From Micromonospora qiuiae (lineage in GTDB: Bacteria; Actinomycetota; Actinomycetes; Mycobacteriales; Micromonosporaceae): a DNA stretch of 64,000 nt. The DNA lies in NCBI RefSeq assembly GCF_016863555.1, contig NZ_BOPC01000041.1, positions 16,397-80,396 on the forward strand, read 5' to 3'. Positions 42,677 to 50,615 of this stretch are shown here, piece by piece; within the stretch, counting starts at the first letter, position 1; each line of letters begins with the position of its first letter. A model generated the notes under the pieces. The model was not told where the DNA came from. It did no database searches and saw only the letters and a list, made by a program, of their open reading frames with translations. Made by a program: the position numbers and the translations under genes.

Positions 42677-44800
42677 ATGCCAGGAACGGTCGGGCGAGTC
42701 CCCACGCCAGCAGGCCCCGTCCCGGGCCCACGGGCGTCGGGTGACACGCTCGTCGACCCGCGCCCGTGGGCCGGCACGGTGCTCGGCCCGCCCGAGTCCT
42801 GGGACGCCGCCGTCCGGGCGGCGGTCGAGATCGTGCTCGCCTCGCCCGCGCCGATGGCGCTGCACCTCGGCGAGGACCTGCTGCTGCTCTACAACGACGC
42901 GTACGCCGAGCTGATCGGGGACAAACATCCGCAGGCGGTCGGGCGGCCGGCCGCCGAGGTCTTCGCGGAGGTCTGGCGCAGCCCCGGCGTCGGCGACGTC
43001 GTCGAGCACACCTACCACACGGGCGAGCCCTTCCTGGATCGCGCGGTCTCCCTCCCGCTGCGGCGGGACATCGGCGAATTCGATCAGGCGCTTTACATCC
43101 GGGCCTGTTCCGCTGTCCGGGACAGCCGGGGCCGGATCGCCGGCGTGCTGTCCGTCGTCGCCGAGACCGACCCCGCCACCCGGCAGTTGCAGGGGCTCAG
43201 CGACTTCGCCGCGGCGCTGTCCGGCACCCTCACCCTGGACGACGTGGCCCGGGTCGCGCTGCGCTACGCGATCACCTCGTTCGACGCCGACCGGGTCTCT
43301 CTCGCCGTCGACGACGCCGGCAGCGGCGGCTGGCGGATGGTTCGACGGGTCCGGGGCGAGTTGGTGGACGAGGCCGACGAGCGGCTTCCACCGTTGTGGC
43401 GGCGCGGCGCGGCGGACTGGCCGGCCCCGGCGGTGGCCAGCGCCCGCAGCGGGCGGGCCACCTTCATCGAGGACGGCCAGCCCCTACGGGACATCGCCGT
43501 CGACCGGCACGACCAGAAGGTCCGGGCCCTCGCGGCGGTGCCGCTGCGGGCGTCCGTGGTCCGGGGCGGCCTGACCGTCGGCTACCGCACCGCGCACACC
43601 TGGTCGGCGCCGGAGCGCGCGCTGCTGGCGGCGTCGGCCGAGCTGATCGGGCAGGCCACCGAGCGAGCCCGCCGCTTCGAGACCCAGCACGGCACCGCAC
43701 AGCTGTTGCAGCGCAGCATGCTGCCGGAGAATCTGCCGGTCCTGCCTCGGCTGCGGGTCGCGGCGCGCTACGAGCCCGGCGTGGACGGCAACGCCGCGGG
43801 CGGGGACTTCTACGACGCCTTCGTACTGCCCACCGGCGAGCTGGGCGTGGTGCTCGGGGACGTCGCCGGGCACGACGTGCAGGCCGCCGCCCGGATGGGT
43901 CAGGTCCGCGCCGCGCTGCGGGCCCTGGCGCTCAACGACCCCCGCCCCGACCAGGTTCTCGCCGGGCTGGACCGCCTGGTCGCCAGCCTGGGTGCCGAGG
44001 CCGGCACGCACGAGCTCTTCGTCACCGTGGTGTTCGGCGTCATCGATGTCGACCGGCAACAGCTCACCCTGGCCAGCGCCGGTCATCCGGGGCCGCTGCT
44101 GCGCCGCTGTACGCCGTCCGGCCGGCCGAGCGCCGAATACCTCGACGTGGCACCCGGCGCACCGCTCGGGATCGGTTACCGTCCCCGGACGCGTACCGTC
44201 GCGTTCCGACCTGGCGACACGCTGCTGCTGTTCAGCGACGGTGTGGTGGAGCGGCGGCGGCAGGGCCTGGCGCAGGGGCTGGCCCGCCTGGCGGAGGCGG
44301 TGGCGACGGCGCACAGCGGCGACCCCCGGGCGTTGTGCGCCACGGCCACGGCCGCGGTACCGGGCGCGACCGAGGACGACGTGGCCCTGCTGGCCGTGGA
44401 GTACGCGCTGCGGCCGAGCCGGTCGGCGCGGATGGAGGTGCCGGCCGAGCCGACCGCGCCGAGCCGGGTCCGGCACTGGATGACCGCCCAGCTCACCCGA
44501 TGGGAGGTGGCCGAGTCGGTGATCGGCGCGGCGGTGCTGTGCACCAGCGAGCTGACCACGAACGCCCTGTTGCACGCCGGCACGGCGGCCCGCGTGGAGA
44601 TCGATCTCAGTCCCGAGCGCCTGCTCGTCTCGGTGGCCGACTCCGGTTCCCGGGGCACCGTCACCCGGACCCACACCGACACGCTGAGCAGCCGCGGTCG
44701 CGGCCTGGGCCTGATCGAGGAGCTGAGCGACGCCTGGGGCACCGACCCCACCGTGCGCGGCTCGACGGTCTGGTTCGAGATCCTGCTCCCACCACGCTGA
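42677..44800 (+). CDS. PAS-GAF-SpoIIE phosphatase with C-terminal HATPase
   Basis: A 707-residue signalling protein. PAS-like domain near 45-150 (LLLLYNDAYAELIGDKHPQAVG), GAF near 165-335, SpoIIE/PP2C phosphatase near 365-575 (GGDFYDAFVLPTGELGVVLGDVAGHDVQAAARM and LLFSDGVVERR), then an anti-sigma-type ATPase near 590-705 (SELTTNALLHAG, VADSGSRG, RGRGLGLIEELS). Proteins of this layout control sigma-factor partner switching by dephosphorylating an anti-anti-sigma factor while carrying a kinase-like module. The SigB-like factor at 49137 is a possible downstream target, by inference only. Confidence 0.9.
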   Translation: MPGTVGRVPTPAGPVPGPRASGDTLVDPRPWAGTVLGPPESWDAAVRAAVEIVLASPAPMALHLGEDLLLLYNDAYAELIGDKHPQAVGRPAAEVFAEVWRSPGVGDVVEHTYHTGEPFLDRAVSLPLRRDIGEFDQALYIRACSAVRDSRGRIAGVLSVVAETDPATRQLQGLSDFAAALSGTLTLDDVARVALRYAITSFDADRVSLAVDDAGSGGWRMVRRVRGELVDEADERLPPLWRRGAADWPAPAVASARSGRATFIEDGQPLRDIAVDRHDQKVRALAAVPLRASVVRGGLTVGYRTAHTWSAPERALLAASAELIGQATERARRFETQHGTAQLLQRSMLPENLPVLPRLRVAARYEPGVDGNAAGGDFYDAFVLPTGELGVVLGDVAGHDVQAAARMGQVRAALRALALNDPRPDQVLAGLDRLVASLGAEAGTHELFVTVVFGVIDVDRQQLTLASAGHPGPLLRRCTPSGRPSAEYLDVAPGAPLGIGYRPRTRTVAFRPGDTLLLFSDGVVERRRQGLAQGLARLAEAVATAHSGDPRALCATATAAVPGATEDDVALLAVEYALRPSRSARMEVPAEPTAPSRVRHWMTAQLTRWEVAESVIGAAVLCTSELTTNALLHAGTAARVEIDLSPERLLVSVADSGSRGTVTRTHTDTLSSRGRGLGLIEELSDAWGTDPTVRGSTVWFEILLPPR

Positions 44801-44831
44801 GCGACGGCGGCCCGGATACTTCCGGAAGGTC

Positions 44832-44860
44832 TTCACAACCTGGCAATCGACCCGTACCTT
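44832..44860 (+). promoter_or_regulatory. Probable promoter of the GH6 cellulase gene
   Basis: TTCACA (44832-44837) and TACCTT (44855-44860) are separated by 17 bp. The predicted start site falls a few bases before the CebR-type box at 44871. Confidence 0.5.
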
Positions 44861-44870
44861 GACGGGAACG

Positions 44871-44884
44871 TGGGAGCGCTTCCA
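44871..44884. promoter_or_regulatory. CebR-type operator upstream of GH6
   Basis: TGGGAGCGCTTCCA matches the known CebR/CelR 14-bp box (TGGGAGCGCTCCCA) with one mismatch. It lies 34 bp before the start codon, just downstream of the predicted promoter, so binding would block transcription unless cello-oligosaccharides are present. Confidence 0.85.
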
Positions 44885-44917
44885 CGTAACTTCTTCGATG
44901 TGCCCGAGGAGCAGAGC

Positions 44918-46315
44918 ATGAGAACCCGAAGCACGTTCGCCGTGGTCGGCGCGGTGGTGACGGCCCTCACCGTCGCCGCCACGGTCGGCGTGGGCGCGCT
45001 GCGGCCGACTCCCGCCGCGGCTGCCGATTCCGCCTTCTACGTCGATCCGGACACCGCCGCCGCCCGGTGGGTCGCGGCCAACCCGAACGACTCGCGCGCC
45101 GCCGTCATCCGGGACCGGATCGCCAGCGTCCCGCAGGCACGGTGGTACACCACCACCAACACCTCGACCGTGCGCGGAGAGGTCAACTCCTTCGTCGGCG
45201 CCGCGGCCGCCGCCGGCAAGATTCCGATCCTCGTGGTCTACAACATCCCCAACCGCGACTGCAGCAACCACAGCGCGGGCGGCGCGCCGAACCACACGGC
45301 CTACCGCCAGTGGGTGGACCAGGTCGCCGCGGGCCTCGGGGGGCGACCGGCCACCATCATCCTGGAGCCCGACGTGCTCCCGATCATGACCAGCTGCATG
45401 GACGCCGGTCAGCAGGCCGAGGTGCGGGCCTCGATGGCGTACGCCGGTAAGGCGCTCAAGCGCGGCTCGTCGGCGGCGAAGGTCTACTACGACATCGGCC
45501 ACGGCGGATGGCTCGCCGCCGGTGAGGCTGCCGCTCGGCTGAACGCCGCCGACATCGCCAACAGCGCCGACGGCATCTCGGTGAACGTGTCGAACTACCG
45601 GCGCACCGCCGACGAGGTCTCGTACGCCAAGCAGATCATCGCGGCGACCGGCATCTCCCGCCTGAAGGCGATCATCGACACCAGCCGCAACGGCAACGGT
45701 CCGGCCGGCGCCGAGTGGTGCGACCCGCCGGGGCGGGCCATCGGCACGCCGAGCACCACCGCGACGGGTGACTCCGCCATCGACGCGTTCCTCTGGGTCA
45801 AGCTGCCCGGCGAGGCGGACGGCTGCATCGCGGCCGCAGGCCAGTTCGTGCCGCAGCGGGCGTACGACCTGGCCATCGCGGCCGGTCCGGTGCCGACCAC
45901 CGCTCCGCCGACGACCGCCCCGCCCACCACGGCACCCCCGACGACCGCCCCGCCGACCACCGCTCCCCCGACGACCGCTCCCCCGACGACCGCTCCGCCG
46001 ACCGGGGACTGCACGGTGACCTGGACCCCGAACGCGTGGACCGGCGGCTTCACCGCCGAGATCTCGGTGACCAACCGCGGCGCGGCGCTCAACAACTGGA
46101 CGCTCGCCTTCACGGTCGCCTCCGGGGTGCGGCTCACCAATGGTTGGAACGGTGACTGGAGCCAGTCCGGCGACCGGATCCAGGTCCGCAACGTCGCCTG
46201 GAACGGCAACGTCCCCAACGGCGGCACCATCAGCACCGGCTTCCAGGGCACCTACTCCGGCAGCACCCTGCCGCGCCCGACCAACTTCACCCTCAACGGC
46301 ACCCCCTGCGCCTGA
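44918..46315 (+). CDS. Secreted GH6 cellulase with CBM2
   Basis: A 465-residue secreted enzyme. Signal peptide 1 to about 36 (RTRSTFAVVGAVVTALTVAA...TPAAAA). GH6 domain about 40-325, with FYVDPDTAAARWVA, VVYNIPNRDCSNHSAGG, IILEPDVLPIM (catalytic Asp) and YYDIGHGGW, then AEWCDPPGRAIG. Linker of seven PTTAPP-type repeats (about 327-363). C-terminal cellulose-binding CBM2 about 365-465, with Cys residues at both ends. It cleaves beta-1,4-glucan to cellobiose or acts as an endoglucanase; the sequence does not settle which. ATG 44918 has GAGGAG upstream. Expression is likely cellulose-induced through the CebR box. Confidence 0.93.
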   Translation: MRTRSTFAVVGAVVTALTVAATVGVGALRPTPAAAADSAFYVDPDTAAARWVAANPNDSRAAVIRDRIASVPQARWYTTTNTSTVRGEVNSFVGAAAAAGKIPILVVYNIPNRDCSNHSAGGAPNHTAYRQWVDQVAAGLGGRPATIILEPDVLPIMTSCMDAGQQAEVRASMAYAGKALKRGSSAAKVYYDIGHGGWLAAGEAAARLNAADIANSADGISVNVSNYRRTADEVSYAKQIIAATGISRLKAIIDTSRNGNGPAGAEWCDPPGRAIGTPSTTATGDSAIDAFLWVKLPGEADGCIAAAGQFVPQRAYDLAIAAGPVPTTAPPTTAPPTTAPPTTAPPTTAPPTTAPPTTAPPTGDCTVTWTPNAWTGGFTAEISVTNRGAALNNWTLAFTVASGVRLTNGWNGDWSQSGDRIQVRNVAWNGNVPNGGTISTGFQGTYSGSTLPRPTNFTLNGTPCA

Positions 46316-46322
46316 CCCCACC

Positions 46323-46370
46323 CACAGAGATCTTGGTACGCGGACGCCGTCCCGTACCAAGATCTCTGTG
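46323..46370 (+). terminator. Long perfect hairpin after the GH6 gene
   Basis: An 18-bp arm (46323-46340, CACAGAGATCTTGGTACG) is repeated exactly as its reverse complement at 46353-46370. The 12-nt loop contains a further GGAC/GTCC pair. It follows the GH6 stop by 7 bp and is the expected terminator, although its arms are AT-richer than usual and there is no U-tract. Confidence 0.75.
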
Positions 46371-46516
46371 CGGGGTTATCGAGGGTGGAGGCGGGAATTG
46401 GGAGGGGGTAAGGACTTCCGGGTTGAGGGGGGAGTATGCGGGGGGAGTCGGATTTTTCGGGGTGGCGGCCGGGGGTGACGGGTGCGGGACGCCTCCCGTC
46501 GGGGCCGGGTGGGCCC

Positions 46517-47017
46517 GTGGCGACACCGGCTGCTGACGGTCACGGACCGCCGACCGGGCCGCCGACCGTGACGATCGGGTCGTACCCGGACTACCCGTCG
46601 GCCCAGCGCGTGGTGGACCACCTGGCCGACAACCGTTTCCCGGTGGAGCGCACCGCCATCGTCGGCACCGATCTGACGCTGGTGGAGACCGTGTTGGGCC
46701 GGATGACGACCGGCCGCGCGACGCTGATCGGCGCCGGCACGGGTGCCTGGTTCGGATTGTTCATCGGACTGCTCTTCGGCATCTTCACCATCGGGAACTG
46801 GGTCGCGGTGGTCCTGGTCGGCCTGGTCATCGGCGCGATCTGGGGCGCCGTGTTCGGCGCCGTGGCGCACGCGATGGCGGGCGGACGGCGGGACTTCACC
46901 TCCGCCAGTTCACTGCGCGCCAGTCGCTACGCGGTCATCGTCGAGGCGGACTTCGCCGAGCAGGCCCGCCAGTTGCTGGGCCGCCTGGGCGGTCGATCGC
47001 CTCAGGCGGCAGGCTGA
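46517..47017 (+). CDS. General stress protein 17M-like membrane protein
   Basis: About 166 residues. An N-terminal domain (VTIGSYPDYPSAQRVVDHLADNRFPVERTAIVG) typical of the general stress protein 17M-like family is followed by two membrane helices (LIGAGTGAWFGLFIGLLFGIF and VAVVLVGLVIGAIWGAVFGA) and a C-terminal RYAVIVEADFAEQARQLLG. The start is uncertain: GTG 46517 is used because conservation begins close by; ATG 46436, behind a G-rich tract, is possible. The stop lies inside a tandem-repeat block. Confidence 0.78.
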   Translation: MATPAADGHGPPTGPPTVTIGSYPDYPSAQRVVDHLADNRFPVERTAIVGTDLTLVETVLGRMTTGRATLIGAGTGAWFGLFIGLLFGIFTIGNWVAVVLVGLVIGAIWGAVFGAVAHAMAGGRRDFTSASSLRASRYAVIVEADFAEQARQLLGRLGGRSPQAAG

Positions 47018-47097
47018 GCAGAGCCGCACGCGGCACGCTGAGCGGAGCCCCAGGCGGCAGGCAGAGTCGCACGCGGCGGGCTGAGCAGAGCCGCAAC
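47006..47097. repeat. Four tandem 24-bp degenerate repeats
   Basis: Units begin with GCGGC: 47006-47029, 47030-47053, 47054-47072 (shortened by 5 bp) and 47073-47097. The core is GCGGCAGGCTGAGCAGAGCC. The first unit contains the stop codon (TGA 47015-47017) of the stress-protein gene, so the array grew from the gene end into the intergenic space. Confidence 0.75.
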
Positions 47098-47137
47098 GGG
47101 CTTGGTCCCCGGCGGGCCGGCCCGGGCTGACCGGCGG

Positions 47138-47656
47138 TCAGTCGGTGGCGAGGCGGGCGTGCAGGTGCTCGTCGTAGCGCCGCCCGTCGCCGTATCGGAA
47201 CGACTGCCGCAGAGTGCCCTCGACCAGGTAGCCGGTTCGCTGCGCGACCCGGCAGGAGGCCGCGTTGAGCACGGCGTGGCACAGCTCGATCCGGTACAGC
47301 CCGAGTTCGGCGAACGCCCACGCGGTGAGCCGGGCGACCGCCGCCGAGGCGAGCCCGCGCCCCCGGGCGGCGGGCAACGTCCAGTAGCCGATCGAGGCGT
47401 CGCCGTCCTGTATCCGGTTCAGCGAGACCGAGCCCGACAGCGTTTCCGGCGCGGCCGGGTCGACCACGGCCAGTGACACATGGCTGCCCGACCAGTCGGC
47501 CCGGCGCCGTACCCAGCGCCGGGCCGCCTCCAGATCGTTCACGTCGCCCTGCGGATTCCACTGCATGATCGCCGGATCGCGGAGCGCCTCGAGTACGGCA
47601 GCGGCGTCCGCGTCCCGCCAGGGACGCAGGAGCAGGCCGGGACCGGTGAGTTCCAC
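47138..47656 (-). CDS. GNAT-family N-acetyltransferase (RimJ/RimL type)
   Basis: A 172-residue acetyltransferase: LTGPGLLLRPWRDADAAAVL at the start, IGYWTLPAARGRGLASAAVARL with the acetyl-CoA loop RGRGLA, and the RimJ/L-type LYRIELCHAVLNAASCRVAQRTGYLVEGTLRQSFRYGD pattern (N, S and R positions retained). The target amine is unknown. GTG 47656 (VELTGPG) is used; GTG 47674 is in frame. It ends 121 bp past the convergent stress-protein gene. Confidence 0.87.
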   Translation of the reverse strand: MELTGPGLLLRPWRDADAAAVLEALRDPAIMQWNPQGDVNDLEAARRWVRRRADWSGSHVSLAVVDPAAPETLSGSVSLNRIQDGDASIGYWTLPAARGRGLASAAVARLTAWAFAELGLYRIELCHAVLNAASCRVAQRTGYLVEGTLRQSFRYGDGRRYDEHLHARLATD

Positions 47657-47692
47657 GGCGGCACAGTCTGGCACACCCCGTCGGGCGGGCTG

Positions 47693-47821
47693 TCAGGAGA
47701 CGGCGAAGATGCCGGCCACGCCAAGCAGGACCATCACCAGTACGGCCAACAGCGCCCCCCGCTCGCTCTCCACCGCCTGCTCGCGGTGCTCCGTGACGGA
47801 GTTCGTCGTTTCGCCGGACAT
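47693..47821 (-). CDS. 42-residue membrane protein
   Basis: The frame encodes MSGETTNSVTEHREQAVESE, then a single hydrophobic helix (ALLAVLVMVLLGVAGIFAV) and stops. GAGGAGG lies seven bases before ATG 47821, giving strong support for translation. It lies upstream of the GNAT gene on the same strand (19 bp or more). No family recognised. Confidence 0.65.
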   Translation of the reverse strand: MSGETTNSVTEHREQAVESERGALLAVLVMVLLGVAGIFAVS

Positions 47822-47989
47822 GGCGTGGCCTCCTCGCTGCTCGGGTATGGGGTCGGCGCGCGCGTGTCGCGCAGGTCGCCGATCCTCTGAGTTACCCGTC
47901 TGGCCGAGCGGAAACCTCGCCGAGCCGCTGATTCGGCAAGCCCGGCGACCGCATCTCTTCGCCGGGCGATCCGGTGTTCGTCCGGGCCG

Positions 47990-48742
47990 CTACCGGCCGG
48001 TCGGCTGGCTGACGATTCCGGCGGCCGCCCGCTGCGGGCCCGGTGTCCGGGGGGCTGGTGCGGGCTGCAGCTCGCCCAGGACGGTCAGCCCGCCCGGGTA
48101 CGCGAAGGAGGAGCGCGGGGCGTAGTAGCCCCAGGTGATCGTGAGGGGGTTTTCCGGACGCAGCGCGTAGATGGGGTGTTCGGGTGCCAGGAACTCCACC
48201 GACTCGATCTCGAACGGACTGACCGGTTCGGCGACGACCGGATAGATGCTGCTGACCAGTTGGCCGCGCAGTGCGGTGAGGTACCGGTGGTGACCGTTGT
48301 GCACGGTGTGTCCCGTCTCACCCACCCGCGCCTGGGTCCGGATCATCGGCACGCCGTCGATGTCGGTTTGGGTGACCAATCGGTCGCGACGGGCGGCGAT
48401 CGTGGTGTGGCCGGTCAGGGCGGGGGCGCCGCGGGCGAGGGCGTAGTCGCGGACCCGCTCGCTGGAGGTCACGTAGTGGGTCCACCAGCCACCCGGGGTC
48501 ACCCCGTCGGGGGCGTCCGCGTCCACCAGGGTCACCCCGAGGTAGGTCAGCGAGTACGAGCCGAAGCCACTGGTCTGGCTCTCGTCGTCCACGACGTACT
48601 GGTTCATGAAGACCTGCAGGTCGGGATGGGGTCGCAGCCCGGCCGGGACCAGCGCCGCCACCGCCGCCGGATCCGCCGGCAGCCAGCTGAAATACAACGT
48701 ACGGCAGTTCACGACGAGGTGGGGAACGGCAGGGTCGAGCAC
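47990..48742 (-). CDS. Acetoacetate decarboxylase/DUF2071-like protein
   Basis: A 250-residue beta-rich protein. LVVNCRTLYFSWLPADPAAVAALVPAGLRP at the start and SFGFGSYSLTYLGVTLVD-like blocks (here SGFGSYSLTYLGVTLVD) fit the acetoacetate decarboxylase family fold used by DUF2071 proteins. I could not identify the catalytic Lys with confidence, so enzymatic activity is open. GTG 48742 has GGAGG upstream. Confidence 0.7.
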   Translation of the reverse strand: MLDPAVPHLVVNCRTLYFSWLPADPAAVAALVPAGLRPHPDLQVFMNQYVVDDESQTSGFGSYSLTYLGVTLVDADAPDGVTPGGWWTHYVTSSERVRDYALARGAPALTGHTTIAARRDRLVTQTDIDGVPMIRTQARVGETGHTVHNGHHRYLTALRGQLVSSIYPVVAEPVSPFEIESVEFLAPEHPIYALRPENPLTITWGYYAPRSSFAYPGGLTVLGELQPAPAPRTPGPQRAAAGIVSQPTGR

Positions 48743-49136
48743 AGCGCCTCCGACTAGGGGTCCACCGGGGACGCTACGGCCACCTCCGGATACCGGACAA
48801 CGACGGAAAGACGACAGTGCGCTGGCCGGCCCCACCCAGCTCAGCCGGCCGGCGGTACGCCCGACACCGTCCGGCCGAGACGGCACCTTCGGGTGGACGA
48901 GCCGCTCCCCTACGAACGGCAGGGCAATCGGTCCACAAGGCCCGCAGCAGACAACCCCTTTGGGAGATGTCTCGCGTCCGTGTTTGCGGCTTTTTACGCC
49001 GAAAATCACTTAAGCACATCGTCCGTTCGGCTAGATTTCCCAGAGACGATCGGGCTATGGTGACACCCGAACGACCATAGCCACCAATCCAAAGCGTCAC
49101 GTCTCTATCCGCGGACGAGGTGCAGGGAGGACCACC
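48743..49136. other. Gene-free interval upstream of the sigma factor gene
   Basis: This 394-bp gap between divergent genes has no credible gene. It carries a 9-bp inverted repeat at 49053-49082 shortly before the sigma factor. A SigB-type promoter (GTTT...GGGTA) was looked for and not found. Confidence 0.5.
49053..49082. promoter_or_regulatory. Inverted repeat in the sigma factor leader region
   Basis: GGCTATGGT (49053-49061) pairs perfectly with ACCATAGCC (49074-49082) around a 12-nt loop, about 55 bp before ATG 49137. It may be an operator or an mRNA leader hairpin. Confidence 0.45.
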
Positions 49137-49961
49137 ATGACCGCGCAAACGATCAGCGAGCCGGCGACCACCTCGACGACCTCGGCGCCGAAGCTCGACC
49201 CGCGGGCGCTCACCGACAGCGCCACCGAACTGCTGAACGCGATGGCCGCACTGCCGGCCGGGCATCCCTCCCGCGCCACGCTGCGCGACCGGGCGATCGA
49301 GGCCTGGCTGCCACTGGCCAACCACCTCGCCCACCGCTACAGCGGGCGTGGTGAGCCCACCGACGACCTCGCCCAGACCGCGGCCGTCGGCCTCATCAAG
49401 GCCATCGACAAGTTCGACCCCTCCCGTGGGGTCGACTTCGCCGGCTACGCCATCCCCACCATCATCGGTGAGCTGAAGCGGCACTTCCGGGACCGCACCT
49501 GGGACATCCGGGTCCCCCGACGTCTGCAGGAGCTGCGGCTGGCCATCTCCGACGCCAACAGCTCGCTGCTGCAGACCCTGGGCCGCTCGCCGACGGTGGC
49601 CGACATCGCCGCCCACCTCAACCTCACCGAGGAAGAGGTGCTGGAGGGCCTGGAGGGTGCCCGCGCCTACAACGCGGTGTCGCTGTCCACGCCGACCGGC
49701 GACGGCGACCGGGCGACCGAACTCGGCGACATGCTCGGCGGCGAGGACGGCGAGTTCGAGCTGGCCGAGCTGCGGGTGGCGCTGGGCCCGGCGCTGGCCA
49801 CGCTGGACGAGCGCGAGCAGAGAATCCTGACGCTGCGGTTCTACGGCAACCTGACGCAGTCGCAGATCGCCGAGCAGATCGGCGTGTCGCAGATGCACGT
49901 GTCCCGGCTGCTGGCTCGGGCACTGACAAAGCTGCGGGGGCAGCTCGACGGCACTTACTAA
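49137..49961 (+). CDS. SigB/SigF-type RNA polymerase sigma factor
   Basis: A 274-residue sigma-70 group 3 factor. Region 2 spans about 45-115 (ANHLAHRYSGRGEPTDDLAQTAAVGLIKAIDKFDPSRGVDFAGYAIPTIIGELKRHFRD in parts), region 3 about 120-195, and region 4 about 215-270 (LDEREQRILTLRFYGNLTQSQIAEQIGVSQMHVSRLLARALTKL in parts). It directs stress or development genes and is normally held by an anti-sigma kinase. No anti-sigma gene is adjacent; the SpoIIE protein upstream is a possible regulator. GGGAGGACC precedes ATG 49137. Confidence 0.92.
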   Translation: MTAQTISEPATTSTTSAPKLDPRALTDSATELLNAMAALPAGHPSRATLRDRAIEAWLPLANHLAHRYSGRGEPTDDLAQTAAVGLIKAIDKFDPSRGVDFAGYAIPTIIGELKRHFRDRTWDIRVPRRLQELRLAISDANSSLLQTLGRSPTVADIAAHLNLTEEEVLEGLEGARAYNAVSLSTPTGDGDRATELGDMLGGEDGEFELAELRVALGPALATLDEREQRILTLRFYGNLTQSQIAEQIGVSQMHVSRLLARALTKLRGQLDGTY

Positions 49962-49973
49962 CAGGGGGTGCCG

Positions 49974-50010
49974 ACGGGGGCCGGGGTCCTGGCAGGACCC
50001 CGGCCCCCGT
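49974..50010. terminator. Bidirectional hairpin terminator
   Basis: A perfect 17-bp stem (ACGGGGGCCGGGGTCCT with its reverse complement at 49994-50010) around a GGC loop. It lies between the convergent sigma factor and GNAT genes. Confidence 0.85.
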
Positions 50011-50021
50011 CGTCGGTGGGC

Positions 50022-50615
50022 TCAGCCGGCGACCGGCTCCCGCCACATCGGCCAGAACGGCGTACCGTCGGGCAACCGGAACGGCTCGGACACCTGGTAC
50101 CCGTGCCGGGCGTACAGGTCCCGACCGGTCTCGCTGCTCGCCTCCAGATAGCCCGGTACGCCGTTGGCGTCCAGCCAGGCGTGGTGGTGGCGGAGCAACG
50201 CGCTGCCAACGCCCTGCCCCTGACGGTCCGGCCGGACGGCCAGCAGGGCCAGGTGATGGTGGTCCTGGTGCGGATGGTTGGCGTCGAACAACTCGTCCAG
50301 GTGCGCGAAGCGCGGCGTCCACTCCCCGCAGGCGGCGGCCAGCCGGGCGTCGTACTCCTCTGGAGGCGGCAGCGGGTCACCCATCGACGGCATCCAGACC
50401 GCCACTCCGGCACGGTCCTCGGTGCCGAACACCAGGCCGTGCCGCATCGCGTGCTCGACGATGATCTCGAACTGGGCGGTCAGCACCGATTCCCGCTTGG
50501 CCTCGTCCGGCACCAGCCACCGGGTCGCGTCCAGCACCAGGAACGCCTCGGCGATCCGCGCGGCCACCCACCGGGTGTCCGCCAGGTCGAGTCGACCGAT
50601 GGTCGGCTCCGTCAT
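50022..50615 (-). CDS. GNAT-family N-acetyltransferase
   Basis: A 197-residue acetyltransferase with LALLAVRPDRQGQGVGSALLRHHHAWLDANGVPGYLEASS, the Q/R-x-x-G-x-G/A acetyl-CoA loop and the conserved Y region (RDLYARHGY). ATG 50615 shares one base with the stop of the APC permease (TGATG), so it is translationally coupled to it and may act on the same substrate. Confidence 0.88.
   Translation of the reverse strand: MTEPTIGRLDLADTRWVAARIAEAFLVLDATRWLVPDEAKRESVLTAQFEIIVEHAMRHGLVFGTEDRAGVAVWMPSMGDPLPPPEEYDARLAAACGEWTPRFAHLDELFDANHPHQDHHHLALLAVRPDRQGQGVGSALLRHHHAWLDANGVPGYLEASSETGRDLYARHGYQVSEPFRLPDGTPFWPMWREPVAG

Noticed and set aside
45897..46004. Repeat at the DNA level within the GH6 gene
   Set aside because: It encodes the Pro/Thr linker between catalytic and cellulose-binding domains, which is normal for such enzymes.
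43484..46360. A 958-codon minus-strand ORF
   Set aside because: It runs antisense to both the SpoIIE and the GH6 genes and the gap between them; the plus-strand frames carry clear domains.
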